The notes: generated from the sequence alone by a model not told the origin. Shown: positions 9,883 to 18,253, numbered from the stretch's first letter. The stretch is DNA of 64,000 bases from UBA961 sp049426725 (GCA_049426725.1 JBMSYN010000004.1:66694-130693), one strand, 5' to 3'. Made by a program: numbers and translations.

Positions 9883-10227
9883 ATGAGTGAGACAATCTTT
9901 CATAAGATTATTGCAAGAGAGATACCGGCAACGATTGAATTTGAAAATGACACATTGATTGTCATTCGAGATATCAATCCACAAGCACCTTTTCATTGCT
10001 TGATTATTCCGAAAAAAACGATTCGTTCCATTCAGAACCTTGAATCGGATGATTCATCAATTCTTATGGAAATGATCTCAGCAGCACAAATGTTGGCAGT
10101 GAAATATGGATTTGATTCCAAAGGATATCGACTTGTCATGAATTGTGAAGAATGGGGAGGTCAAACAGTATTTCAATTGCACATGCATATGTTGGCAGGA
10201 AAACATCTAAGCGGAGGATTCGCATGA
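9883..10227 (+). CDS. HIT family protein (HinT-like purine nucleoside phosphoramidase)
   Basis: 114-residue cytoplasmic histidine-triad protein of the HinT branch, hydrolases of purine nucleoside phosphoramidates and adenylylated intermediates. The core shows the HIT start (FHKIIAREIP), RDINPQAPFHCLIIPKK, and the C-terminal active site FQLHMHML (residues 97-104). The catalytic His100 and the following His102 are present, but the first His of the triad is Gln98. Start chosen at ATG 9883 rather than the earlier frame start at 9868, because family members begin right at the ETIFHKI segment. Its stop overlaps the kdsD start (ATGA at 10224-10227), so the two are translationally coupled. HinT-like proteins are common neighbours of unrelated genes, so the pairing says little about function. 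Confidence 0.88.
   Translation: MSETIFHKIIAREIPATIEFENDTLIVIRDINPQAPFHCLIIPKKTIRSIQNLESDDSSILMEMISAAQMLAVKYGFDSKGYRLVMNCEEWGGQTVFQLHMHMLAGKHLSGGFA
10213..10218 (+). promoter_or_regulatory. Shine-Dalgarno site fixing the kdsD start
   Basis: GGAGGA inside the end of the HIT gene, five bases before the ATG at 10224. It favours this start over the in-frame ATG at 10152. Confidence 0.7.
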
Positions 10228-11204
10228 AACATCAAGAAGAATTGATGAGCATAGCAAAATCATCATTCATGCATGATATTCATGAAATGCGAGTGGTTGC
10301 CAATAGAATTGATTGGTCAATTATTGCTCAAAGTGCCACAGTTATTAGCAATGCAGAAAAAGTGATTTGCGTCGGAGTTGGAAAATCCGCAATCATGGCA
10401 AAACGCTGTGCTGCCACACTTACAAGCATTGGTATACAATCTTTTTTTCTTCATCCAATTGAAGCCCTGCATGGCGATATAGGGATATTGTCTTCCAAAG
10501 ACATTGTGCTTGTCTTTTCCAATAGTGGAAATACAGAAGAAGTGGTTTCCATCATGCCATATATCAAATCAAGATGCAAGATGGTCATAGGAATGTTGGG
10601 GAATGTGCATTCCGGTATCGGGAAATACTGCGATATGGTGATTGATGCATCAATCGAAAGAGAGTCTTGCCCATTGAACACAGTTCCAAGTTCCAGCTTA
10701 TTGATTACAACAGCCATCACTAATGCACTGATAGCGGCAATCACAGAGTGTTCTGGAATTACGAAAGATGTATTTGCATCTTTCCATCCTGCTGGTCAAT
10801 TGGGAAGGAACTTATTGCTAACAGTTGAATCAGTCATGATTTCAGGAAAAGATGTACTGCCTTTTGTAAAACAAGACATGACATTGAAAGAGTTAATCAT
10901 CGTCATGAGTGCAAAAGGATTTGGCTGTGCAATCGTTAGTCAAGATGGCAAGAATCTTCAAGGGTTCATTACTGATGGTGATGTGCGAAGATGTTTGCAA
11001 AACAATGATGAGCTCACTGGAATTCTTGCTGAAGATATCATGACAAAAAGTCCGGTGACCATTCTGGCTCAGGCTTTGCTTGGAGACGCTCTTTCACTCA
11101 TGGAGGATAGGGAACACAAAATAGGAGTCTTGCCTGTAAGCAATGAAAAAGGGGAATGCATTGGAATCATTCGCCTTCATGACATAGCAGGACATATTCG
11201 TTGA
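10224..11204 (+). CDS. kdsD: Arabinose-5-phosphate isomerase (KdsD/KpsF family)
   Basis: Interconverts ribulose 5-phosphate and arabinose 5-phosphate, the first committed step towards KDO, the inner sugar of lipopolysaccharide. 326 residues, as in the family (about 325). An N-terminal SIS domain shows CVGVGKSAIMAKR (49-61), ALHGDIG with His83, SNSGNTEE (99-106) and FHPAGQLGR with His188. Two CBS domains follow (about 204-262 and 272-326), with DIMTKSPV opening the second. The start is set by a GGAGGA site and a 4-base overlap with the HIT gene. It implies the cell makes KDO-containing LPS, and the heptose gene rfaE2 at 42.4 kb agrees. The gene ends two bases before the stop of the opposing RodZ-like gene. 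Confidence 0.95.
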   Translation: MKHQEELMSIAKSSFMHDIHEMRVVANRIDWSIIAQSATVISNAEKVICVGVGKSAIMAKRCAATLTSIGIQSFFLHPIEALHGDIGILSSKDIVLVFSNSGNTEEVVSIMPYIKSRCKMVIGMLGNVHSGIGKYCDMVIDASIERESCPLNTVPSSSLLITTAITNALIAAITECSGITKDVFASFHPAGQLGRNLLLTVESVMISGKDVLPFVKQDMTLKELIIVMSAKGFGCAIVSQDGKNLQGFITDGDVRRCLQNNDELTGILAEDIMTKSPVTILAQALLGDALSLMEDREHKIGVLPVSNEKGECIGIIRLHDIAGHIR

Positions 11205-11205
11205 T

Positions 11206-12516
11206 TTAACGGCGGGGATTTCCGATAGGCATTGCCTTGGGGCTTTCAACTTTTTTGGCCTCAGTCTTTTTCTTTTCAGCCGGTTTTTTGGTAGTCGAAG
11301 GCTTGGAAGTCTTCTTCGTTTCCTTTGACTTTGTCGTAGATTTCTTTTTGTCTGTTGTTTTCGACTTTTCAGTGGACTTCTTTTTTGTACTTGAGCTTTT
11401 CGACTTTTCAGTTGAAGCTTTCTTCTTAGTTGTAGAGGTAGTAGACTCTGACTTCTTTTTTGTCGTAGAAACAGTGGACTCTGTTTTCTTCTTTGTTTGA
11501 GTGCCGGTCTCTGATTTCTTTATTGTCGTTGAAGAAGTTGTTTCTTTCGACTTGGTAGTAGATGTTTTCTTCACAGTTGAAGCAGATGTTGTTTTACTGC
11601 TTTCGGTTGGCTTCTTTGCAGCTGCTTTTCCATTAGAACTCGTCGATTTTACTTCGGTTTTTGCGGTTTTTCCTTGTCCTTTTTCACTTGATTCAGTTTG
11701 TTCCTTATATGGCATGGCTGAATTAGTCACATCATTCGCGGTTATTTTCATTTCACGTATTATAGTACCTTCTTTGCCAATATTTGGAATGATTTGTCCA
11801 TTTCTTTTGAATATTGCACCGCCATTGTTTGAGACAGACAAAGTAAAATATTCAATTGCCGCCCAGCGTCCTGTCTGACCGGATTCCAAAACCACTGCTT
11901 CGCTGTTTTTGCCATCGGCATTGATAGTGAACCAAGTTTTGTTCTTTGCTGTTACCTCAAGCACGATGCTGTCTTTGCTAGGTGTATCTTCAAATATTGA
12001 CAATAATTCACCACCAGTTTCGGATGAAGTTCCACCTGTATTGTTTGCTTCGGTTTGCGTACCCGGATCTACAGGAGTATCATTGACAAAGTCCTTGACA
12101 AACAGATAATATAAACCAATCACCAAGATCAAAATCATTGCAGCAGAAATGATTCCACTTACAAGACGCGGAGAATATCTTGGAGATTCTATGGTTTTGA
12201 GAGGTGGTGGCGGAGTATACTCTTTCTCTTTTTCCTTTTCAGGATTGATGAGTGTTCCAATGAAAGATTGCTCTTGTTGAGCAGGCATGATGCCGGATTC
12301 GGAGAATGCTTTCTCAAAATCTTCCATCGGAAGTCGAAGAAACTGCCAATAAGACTTGCTAAATGAACGAAGATATGTTGGAGGTAAGATGCTATTTTTC
12401 CCTTTCTCCAAAGCATCAATGATATTGACACGGATATTCGTTTGGCGAGATACATCCGCCTGGGTAAGATTTAATTCTTCCCTTCGATTTCGTAATATCG
12501 TACCGAGTTGACTCAT
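11206..12516 (-). CDS. RodZ-like cell-shape protein with long Lys/Ser/Thr-rich C-terminal tail
   Basis: 436 residues. Residues 1-75 form a Cro/C1-type helix-turn-helix domain (LGTILRNRREELNLTQADVS) of the RodZ kind. A proline-rich linker (TPPPPL) leads to one transmembrane helix (about 119-140). A DUF4115-like beta domain follows (about 182-260, containing KNKTWFTINADG and the FTLSVSNNGGAIFKRNGQ segment). By family topology the part after the helix is periplasmic. RodZ links MreB filaments to the wall-elongation machinery. The unusual part is the last ~160 residues (275-436), almost entirely Lys, Ser, Thr, Glu and Ala in short imperfect repeats such as STTKKKSEST. That tail is absent from well-studied RodZ proteins, so I do not assign the symbol. 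A perfect TATCTTTG lies 28 bases upstream. Confidence 0.82.
   Translation of the reverse strand: MSQLGTILRNRREELNLTQADVSRQTNIRVNIIDALEKGKNSILPPTYLRSFSKSYWQFLRLPMEDFEKAFSESGIMPAQQEQSFIGTLINPEKEKEKEYTPPPPLKTIESPRYSPRLVSGIISAAMILILVIGLYYLFVKDFVNDTPVDPGTQTEANNTGGTSSETGGELLSIFEDTPSKDSIVLEVTAKNKTWFTINADGKNSEAVVLESGQTGRWAAIEYFTLSVSNNGGAIFKRNGQIIPNIGKEGTIIREMKITANDVTNSAMPYKEQTESSEKGQGKTAKTEVKSTSSNGKAAAKKPTESSKTTSASTVKKTSTTKSKETTSSTTIKKSETGTQTKKKTESTVSTTKKKSESTTSTTKKKASTEKSKSSSTKKKSTEKSKTTDKKKSTTKSKETKKTSKPSTTKKPAEKKKTEAKKVESPKAMPIGNPRR
11212..11690 (-). repeat. Low-complexity coding repeat of the RodZ-like tail
   Basis: Codons for Lys (AAG/AAA), Ser and Thr recur in degenerate units of about 12-15 residues (for example STTKKKSE and TEKSKTTDKKK). 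The bias leaves the opposite strand free of stops over long runs. The units are imperfect at DNA level, which points to amino-acid-level selection more than recent slippage. Confidence 0.6.
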
Positions 12517-12544
12517 TCAGGTAGGTTTGGGTAAAAATAGACAA

Positions 12545-12552
12545 CAAAGATA
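12545..12552 (-). promoter_or_regulatory. Candidate -7 promoter element (TATCTTTG) for the RodZ-like gene
   Basis: Perfect TAnnTTTG on the minus strand, 28 bases before the ATG. The same TATCTTTG octamer precedes the PolB-like exonuclease, miaB and rlmB genes. Confidence 0.55.
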
Positions 12553-12678
12553 ATGATTCTATTGGACTTATCTTCTTGAATAATGAGTCAAGAACTCAAA
12601 ATGTGAATAAGTATGTGGATTAATGTGGATATCTTTTGATACCCTGATCATGTTTTGGAAACTTGCAAGGTTTGAGTC

Positions 12679-13236
12679 ATGTATTTTGACAAAGTTATTT
12701 TCCTCTATGCTCTCTATGTGGCATTTGCTTATGGAATGCTCGCACTTGGAGCCACATATTTCAGAAATTCCCTTGATGCTCGTCATAGAATGCAGATTTC
12801 AGTAGGTGAGACATTAACCTTCATCGTGAATCCGCTGGCTTATATCCTGCTTGGGGCAATCTTGCTCATTTTCTGTATTTTTGCCATCATCGCTTTAAGT
12901 TTAACAACGCCTACTGTACTGGCTTATGTGTTTCCGCTGGCTTTGTTTGTCAATGTGATTCAAGTCTTATACAGAGCTTCGGAGCAAAGAGCAGAATTAT
13001 GTACAAAAGGCATCATTCTGAGACCAATCTTCTTTGGCGAAACAGTTGGTATTGAATATGAAAATCTGATTCGTGTTGAGATTTCTCCGATGATGACTTG
13101 GTTCAAATGTCAGTTTTATGTTTTTCCTTTTGACGATGCAGGGCAGTGTCTTTTAAATGAACAGCAGAAAGACATGTTGCTATCTGCATTGCAAAGCACT
13201 TCATCATGTGAGGTGCGTTTACTTTCCAATGGATGA
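12679..13236 (+). CDS. Hypothetical membrane protein
   Basis: 185 residues with three predicted membrane helices (about 6-27, 52-75 and 79-98) and a soluble C-terminal half (about 105-185). That half holds alternating beta segments (GIILRPIFFGETVGIEYENL, then KCQFYVFPFD), which could be a small PH-like domain. I recognise no family. The stop overlaps the start of the AtuA-like gene (ATGA at 13233-13236), so the two are co-translated. It starts a three-gene plus-strand unit (membrane protein, AtuA-like protein, glycosyltransferase) divergent from the RodZ-like gene. No perfect promoter octamer was seen before it. The overlap and an uninterrupted frame are the reasons for accepting it as real. 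Confidence 0.7.
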   Translation: MYFDKVIFLYALYVAFAYGMLALGATYFRNSLDARHRMQISVGETLTFIVNPLAYILLGAILLIFCIFAIIALSLTTPTVLAYVFPLALFVNVIQVLYRASEQRAELCTKGIILRPIFFGETVGIEYENLIRVEISPMMTWFKCQFYVFPFDDAGQCLLNEQQKDMLLSALQSTSSCEVRLLSNG

Positions 13237-14603
13237 CCAATATGGCTAAAGATTACATTCGCATAGCTTCAGGACAAGGATTTTGGGGCGATTTACTTAC
13301 CGCGCCTTTGATGCAAGTTTCAGGGGGAGACATAGATTATCTCATGCTTGATTATTTAGCTGAAGTGACTATGTCGATTCTCCAAAAACAGAAATTAAAA
13401 AACCCTGCACTTGGTTATGCAAAAGATCTTGTACAAACATGTGAAGATGTGCTTCCATTTATCGCTTCAAAGGGAATTAAGCTTATCACCAATGGTGGTG
13501 GCGTAAACCCTGAGGGTGCTCGTGATGCGGTTTTTGCTGTTGCAAAAAAACTTGGCATCACGGGTCTTAAAATTGGTGTCGTGACAGGAGACAATATCCT
13601 CATGCACATCGATGGTCTCATTGCTGATGGCCATGCTATGAACAATATGGAATCTGGTCAACCAATTAGTGAAGTCAAAGATGTACTCCTTAGTGCAAAT
13701 GTATACTTTGGCGCAAAGCCGATTGTAGAAGCTCTTCAGGCAGGTGCCGACATTGTCATTACAGGTAGAACCACGGATACCGGTTTGACTCTTGCTCCTA
13801 TGATCCATGAATTCGGCTGGAGCTTTGAAGATTGGGATAAACTTGCTTCCGGAACCGTTGCAGGTCATATCAATGAATGTGGTGCCCAGGCATCAGGTGG
13901 AAACTTCTTGGGTGATTGGGAATCTTTGCCAGACATGGCAAATATTGGTTTTCCAATCATTGAAGCATATCCTGATGCATCATTCATCGTTACGAAGCAT
14001 CAAGGAACCGGTGGAGCGGTGACAAGAGAAACAGTCAGCGAACAATTGATGTATGAAATTGGTGATCCTTCTGAATATATCACACCTGATTGTATTGCAG
14101 ATTTCACAAGCATTCATCTTGAAGATCTTGGTAATGATCGAGTGAAGGTTTATGGAGTGAAAGGGAAACCGGCTACTCCGTTTTTCAAGGTTTCTGCATC
14201 TTATGAAGATGGATTTGTTGCCTTTAGTTCTCTGACATATTCAGCTCCGGATGCATATAAAAAAGCAAAAGCTGCAGATGGGATTTTGCGGAAGCGATTA
14301 GATCAGCTCAATTTGAATTTTGATGAGATTCGCACAGAGTTCATTGGAATGAATGCCTGTCATGGTCCGATTGCAAAAGCAATTGAGCCAAATGAGGTGA
14401 TGATGCGCATAGGAGTTCGCTCTCAAGATTATGATGCAGTTGAGCGATTTGGAAAAGAAATAGCTCCTTTGATTTTGACAGGTCCGCCAAGTGTAACCGG
14501 TTTTGCCGGTGGCAGACCCAAGCCAAGTTCAGTTGTAGCTTACTTTCCTGCATTATTGCGTAAGGACACCGTCAATCATAGCGTAGTGGTAACTGAGATA
14601 TGA
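13233..14603 (+). CDS. DUF1446 / acyclic terpene utilization AtuA-like protein
   Basis: 456 residues that match the DUF1446 family throughout: an N-terminal segment RIASGQGFWGDLLTAPLM, then LMLDYLAEVTMSIL, a glycine-rich LITNGGGVNPEGARD, then ITGRTTDTGLTLAP and HINECGAQASGGNF. AtuA is the founding member, from the Pseudomonas acyclic terpene (citronellol) pathway, but its reaction is not settled, and most members outside Pseudomonas have unknown roles. No other terpene-pathway gene lies nearby, so a terpene role is not supported here. Both ends overlap neighbouring reading frames by four bases (ATGA at 13233 and at 14600), so it is coupled to a membrane protein and a glycosyltransferase. Translation may begin at 13233 or at the internal ATG at 13242. 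Confidence 0.85.
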   Translation: MTNMAKDYIRIASGQGFWGDLLTAPLMQVSGGDIDYLMLDYLAEVTMSILQKQKLKNPALGYAKDLVQTCEDVLPFIASKGIKLITNGGGVNPEGARDAVFAVAKKLGITGLKIGVVTGDNILMHIDGLIADGHAMNNMESGQPISEVKDVLLSANVYFGAKPIVEALQAGADIVITGRTTDTGLTLAPMIHEFGWSFEDWDKLASGTVAGHINECGAQASGGNFLGDWESLPDMANIGFPIIEAYPDASFIVTKHQGTGGAVTRETVSEQLMYEIGDPSEYITPDCIADFTSIHLEDLGNDRVKVYGVKGKPATPFFKVSASYEDGFVAFSSLTYSAPDAYKKAKAADGILRKRLDQLNLNFDEIRTEFIGMNACHGPIAKAIEPNEVMMRIGVRSQDYDAVERFGKEIAPLILTGPPSVTGFAGGRPKPSSVVAYFPALLRKDTVNHSVVVTEI

Positions 14604-15385
14604 TTCAGCCGGATGAACAGGTTGCTTCACAAGGTTCACATGGTCAGTCAAATCCTTTGATCAGCATCATTATTCCTGTATTGCAAGAAGAGAAATTATT
14701 GGCTCGCACCATGTCAGTCTTTACGCCTGAAAGAAAACAGCGATTTGGACTTGAAATCATTGTGAGTGATGGCGGAAGCACGGATGCCACAATAGGCATT
14801 GCAAACTCTTTTGCAGATATCGTGATATGTCATACAGAGCAAAGAAGGCAAACAATTGCAGAAGGCAGGAATAAGGGAGCGGAGCAAGCGAAAGGGGAAG
14901 TGTTTGTTTTCATGAATGCTGATACATTTCCTGCAGACCCTGATGAATTCTTGTCATTTGTCCGATCATGGAGTGAACTTACTTATAAGCCATGTGCATT
15001 GGCATGCCCTGTGCATATTTATCCCGATGAAAGAACATTCTCTGATTCGTGTTTTTCATTTTTGCTGAATTCTTATATCGGATTCATGGTGAATATCATG
15101 GGCATGGGCATGGGCAGAGGTGAATGTCAAATTTTCACTCGTTCGGCATTTTATTCAGCGGGCATGTATGATGGTTCTATCCCTGCCGGAGAGGATTTTG
15201 AGATATTTCGCAGAACAAGAAAAATCGGTGGTTTGACTTTTGAAAAATGCTTGCTTGTCTATGAATCACCAAGACGTTTTAGGAGGTATGGATACCCAAG
15301 AATCTTGCTTGAGTGGGCAGTGAATTGGTTTTGGGTATTGATATTTGGGAAAGCACGTTCAAAAGATTGGGAAGCGGTGCGTTAA
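14600..15385 (+). CDS. Family 2 glycosyltransferase
   Basis: 261 residues with a GT-A nucleotide-sugar fold. Beta strand ISIIIPVLQEE (21-31) is followed by VSDGGSTDAT (56-64), the donor-binding loop that in this subgroup reads DGGS rather than DDGS. AEGRNKGAEQAKGE and the DxD-like MNADT come next. A GEDFEIFRRTRK segment matches the usual ED motif before the catalytic base. The C-terminal stretch ILLEWAVNWFWVLIFG is hydrophobic enough to sit in the membrane. It resembles the small group annotated as radical-SAM/selenodomain-associated glycosyltransferases, but no such partner is present here. Acceptor unknown. The start overlaps the AtuA-like stop. The stop shares the palindrome TTAA (15382-15385) with the stop of the opposing gene. 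Confidence 0.88.
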   Translation: MIQPDEQVASQGSHGQSNPLISIIIPVLQEEKLLARTMSVFTPERKQRFGLEIIVSDGGSTDATIGIANSFADIVICHTEQRRQTIAEGRNKGAEQAKGEVFVFMNADTFPADPDEFLSFVRSWSELTYKPCALACPVHIYPDERTFSDSCFSFLLNSYIGFMVNIMGMGMGRGECQIFTRSAFYSAGMYDGSIPAGEDFEIFRRTRKIGGLTFEKCLLVYESPRRFRRYGYPRILLEWAVNWFWVLIFGKARSKDWEAVR

Positions 15386-16638
15386 TTGTCGCGATTCTTA
15401 CAAAACACTTTTATCAAATCACATAAGCCCTCAATAGGATCTTCAGCTTCGCGAATCTGTTGACCATATTGTTCGATGAATGCTTTGCATGTTGCCAATG
15501 CCGCTTCAACACCTACAGTTTTGTCTATAGAAGCACCTAATTTTCTTATATAACTCAAATCTCCATCAAACATCGCATTTGCATAATGCACTTGTACCTG
15601 CATGGGCAATGCTCCAAGAAAAGTTTGCTTAATGAGTTTGAGGGGTTGCTCCTGCAATTGATAATCACGAAGCAGCTGTTCTATTTCATCTTTGGATTGT
15701 TGCTGACTAATCTGTGATTCTCGCTCTAACTGTACTTCGCGTTCAAGCAAAATCTTTCGTTTTGCCAAACTAAGGCGTTCACCCGTGATAAGCATGATAC
15801 CTTTTGCCCCAAAATACTTTCTACTTGGTATCTCCCTCGGAATAGCATCCTGCTGTGGAATCTGATCGGCACCATCATTTCCTAAGCATGATTCGAGTAA
15901 TTTTAGCAAATCTTCTTTGGAATAAAAAGCTGTGTCTTTAGATCCATATAAAGCATCGGCAATGCGGGTATGACCTGCCTCTAAAAAGAATGCATATAAT
16001 AATTCGGAAGGGACTGAATCTTTCTCACCAATGTGAATAAGAAATGTGAATAGTGGTGAAAATATTTCAGCAATATGTGAGGCACTCATTCTGCCGACTG
16101 AAGAACGCAATGCATCTGTACAAGCTAAGTGGAATTGCTCCTTCGAAATCATGAATGAAGTCGGATGTTGATGTTCCATAGGCATTGATTTGATAATGTC
16201 TGGAATATTCAACAATGGCAAAGACAATCCATTTGAACGCAATAAAATTTCATGGGCTGATTTATGTGCTTCATTGCGAAATACAAATGCTGTGAGAGTA
16301 TATACCGGTCTGCATAGACTATTGAAATATGTGTCCACAAACATGCCCAACAAATCACGCAATTCATTCGTATCACATTCTGCAATGGATGTGAAATAAG
16401 CACATAAATCATTGGACATTTCAAGGACTAATGATTTATCGACAGGAAATCTGTGTCCGGGACTTTTTCGGATCAATGCTGTATAAGCCCACCATTCAAT
16501 CTCGGATTCAATAAATTTTCTGCATTCTCTTGATAATTGTGCATGTGAAGTCAGCGTATTCATGACATAATGATCCCCCTGCTTTTCAACAAGCGAGAAC
16601 AACAATTGTTTATATGCCATGAGTGATTGAGTATACAT
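15382..16638 (-). CDS. Hypothetical protein, mostly alpha-helical with a central coiled coil
   Basis: 418 residues, unrecognised. No signal peptide, no membrane helix and no familiar motif. The N-terminal 270 residues look helical and rich in Leu, Ser and His. About residues 290-345 form a charged, Gln/Glu-rich heptad-like region (LERESQISQQQSKDEIEQLL). A C-terminal helical segment ends with several Cys and Lys (IKVFCKNRDN). It is the last gene of a minus-strand unit after the 3-hydroxyacyl-CoA-dehydrogenase-like and HAD genes, six bases after the HAD stop. Its own stop overlaps the glycosyltransferase stop. Accepted as real because of length, operon position and absence of a better frame. 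Confidence 0.7.
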   Translation of the reverse strand: MYTQSLMAYKQLLFSLVEKQGDHYVMNTLTSHAQLSRECRKFIESEIEWWAYTALIRKSPGHRFPVDKSLVLEMSNDLCAYFTSIAECDTNELRDLLGMFVDTYFNSLCRPVYTLTAFVFRNEAHKSAHEILLRSNGLSLPLLNIPDIIKSMPMEHQHPTSFMISKEQFHLACTDALRSSVGRMSASHIAEIFSPLFTFLIHIGEKDSVPSELLYAFFLEAGHTRIADALYGSKDTAFYSKEDLLKLLESCLGNDGADQIPQQDAIPREIPSRKYFGAKGIMLITGERLSLAKRKILLEREVQLERESQISQQQSKDEIEQLLRDYQLQEQPLKLIKQTFLGALPMQVQVHYANAMFDGDLSYIRKLGASIDKTVGVEAALATCKAFIEQYGQQIREAEDPIEGLCDLIKVFCKNRDN

Positions 16639-16644
16639 GTTGAT

Positions 16645-17367
16645 TTATTCAGCTATGAAAATCTTTTTTCTTTCTTTTCTTGCGATGTCTCTCAGGACAG
16701 GACTTCGCTTTTTTAATACCGATACAATGTCAAAAAAACTATTCCAATTATGATGGATGATTCCATGTTGATTGCAATAAGCAGCTAAACTGCCTTTTGC
16801 GAATATCATATCTGCAACATGTACAGGGCATGTATCAGAGAGTCCATCGCCGATATAGATGATCATGTCATCGGGATGACTGGATCTCAACACAATTTTT
16901 GTTTTGCATGATGCACAAAAACATGCGCAGCGCTCATCGGCATTTGGAAAAGATGGAATCCATTTATCTGAATGCTCATCATGATTCAATACATTGCATT
17001 GCACGATAAGTGAATCTGCTCCACATCTTTGTAATATGGGTTGAATATACTTGTCGAAACCATCGCTGACAATCATGCATTCCCAATTCTTGCTTCGCAC
17101 AAATTCCAAAAACTGAGAAAAATATGCATCGACTTCACAAGCTTGACAAAACAATTGCAATGCTTCATTCGAAATGATGTTCAGTGTTGAGCAGATGCGC
17201 TTATAATATTCGCTAACCGAATATTCCCCTTTCATCAATCCATCATGCAGAACATTGAATTGTCCGAATGTTCGGAAAAATTCATCACCGGAATCTTTTC
17301 TTGTGATTGTGCCATCAAAATCGCAAAAGATGCGAGTGACCGGTTTGATCACTTCATTCTGTATCAT
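16645..17367 (-). CDS. HAD-superfamily phosphatase, MtnX/SerB-like
   Basis: 240 residues. Motif I DFDGT is at 16-20 with both catalytic Asp. A helical cap region (about 25-95) is followed by motif II IVSDGFDKY and the metal-binding motif IV YIGDGLSDTCP. The cap and the FDGTITRKDSGDEFF start resemble MtnX (2-hydroxy-3-keto-5-methylthiopentenyl-1-phosphate phosphatase) and related phosphoserine-like phosphatases, but no other methionine-salvage gene is visible, so the substrate is open. Several Cys (CACFCASC) form a possible metal site in the middle, unusual for the family. Start at 17367: its ATG overlaps the TGA of the upstream gene (ATGA). A longer frame would extend 29 residues into that gene. 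Confidence 0.82.
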   Translation of the reverse strand: MIQNEVIKPVTRIFCDFDGTITRKDSGDEFFRTFGQFNVLHDGLMKGEYSVSEYYKRICSTLNIISNEALQLFCQACEVDAYFSQFLEFVRSKNWECMIVSDGFDKYIQPILQRCGADSLIVQCNVLNHDEHSDKWIPSFPNADERCACFCASCKTKIVLRSSHPDDMIIYIGDGLSDTCPVHVADMIFAKGSLAAYCNQHGIIHHNWNSFFDIVSVLKKRSPVLRDIARKERKKIFIAE

Positions 17368-18212
17368 GCAAACCCTGAAGCATAGGTATAGAATCCCTTG
17401 CCACCGGCTTTGCCAATCCAGCGTGCCCTTACATATTGTCTGAACAAAATGCATGGACGATATCGCTCTTGTCTGTATTCAGCATAAAGAGCATCCAACA
17501 TTGAAAGCACGGTGTCCAATCCGATGGTATCTGCCCATTCAAGCAATCCATGAGGATAATTCACGCCCGTTTTCATTGCGGCATCAATATCTTCCTTTGT
17601 TGCTATCTGTTCCAACACGGCAAATGCCGCTTCATTCATGAGTGTTGCAAGAATGCGAGGTATTACCAAGCCCACTCTATCTTCTACAATCTCGCATGTA
17701 TATCCCATGGCATTCATCAGCATTTCAATGGACTTGAGTGCATGCTCGGATACATTCAATCCTTTTGCCAATTCAATCACTGATGCTGTTCCTGTATGGC
17801 CGGGAAGGAATCCGAATCCAATGACTGGATGAGAATCTTGGATATAATGCATTATTTCTGTTGCAGTGCATGCCAAAGTAGAGCAAAGAATGATGGCAGA
17901 TGGAAATTCTTCCAATACTTCATGAATCAATGGTACTTTTAATTCCGCAGCCAATGGCTGACAATCCATAATGATGTCCGGAGGAATGATCACATCAGAA
18001 ACATTCGTCACAATCATTGAAGAGAATGGAATCAAATGCGGAGGTAAAGCAGGTGCATCCCCATAAGCAAAAAGATGAGCATCATCCAAAGAGAGATAAA
18101 TATTGAATGGAATTTCATGATCTCTCAATCGAATCGCCATTTCTGCGGTATGACGAGATCCTCCTATGAGAAGAATGGAAGTTCTTTTGTCTTCCAATGT
18201 ATAGATTGCCAT
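17364..18212 (-). CDS. 3-hydroxyacyl-CoA dehydrogenase-like protein with degenerate nucleotide-binding domain
   Basis: 282 residues. The C-terminal half clearly matches 3-hydroxyacyl-CoA dehydrogenase: VIPRILATLMNEAAFAVLE, then the conserved segment TGVNYPHGLLEWAD, then YRPCILFRQYVRARWIGKAGGKGFYTY. The N-terminal domain is poor: where GxGxxG is expected there is LIGGSRHTAEMAIRL, and the family's conserved Glu and His in the middle are not obvious (ILCSTLACTATEI, then IGFGFLPGHTG). Family members oxidise 3-hydroxyacyl-CoA with NAD in beta-oxidation or aromatic-acid degradation; whether this one is active is doubtful. ATG at 18212 chosen because the frame upstream has no homology. It overlaps the HAD gene by four bases and heads the three-gene unit. 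Confidence 0.75.
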   Translation of the reverse strand: MAIYTLEDKRTSILLIGGSRHTAEMAIRLRDHEIPFNIYLSLDDAHLFAYGDAPALPPHLIPFSSMIVTNVSDVIIPPDIIMDCQPLAAELKVPLIHEVLEEFPSAIILCSTLACTATEIMHYIQDSHPVIGFGFLPGHTGTASVIELAKGLNVSEHALKSIEMLMNAMGYTCEIVEDRVGLVIPRILATLMNEAAFAVLEQIATKEDIDAAMKTGVNYPHGLLEWADTIGLDTVLSMLDALYAEYRQERYRPCILFRQYVRARWIGKAGGKGFYTYASGFA

Positions 18213-18253
18213 ATTAATCACAAATCTTGGGGGAAAGTATGGGCAAAATACGG

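Noticed and set aside
11237..11878. Long open frames on the plus strand opposite the RodZ-like tail
   Set aside because: They arise because AAG/AAA, TCN and ACN codons leave no stops on the complement. The products are Val/Phe repeats with no signal of a real gene.
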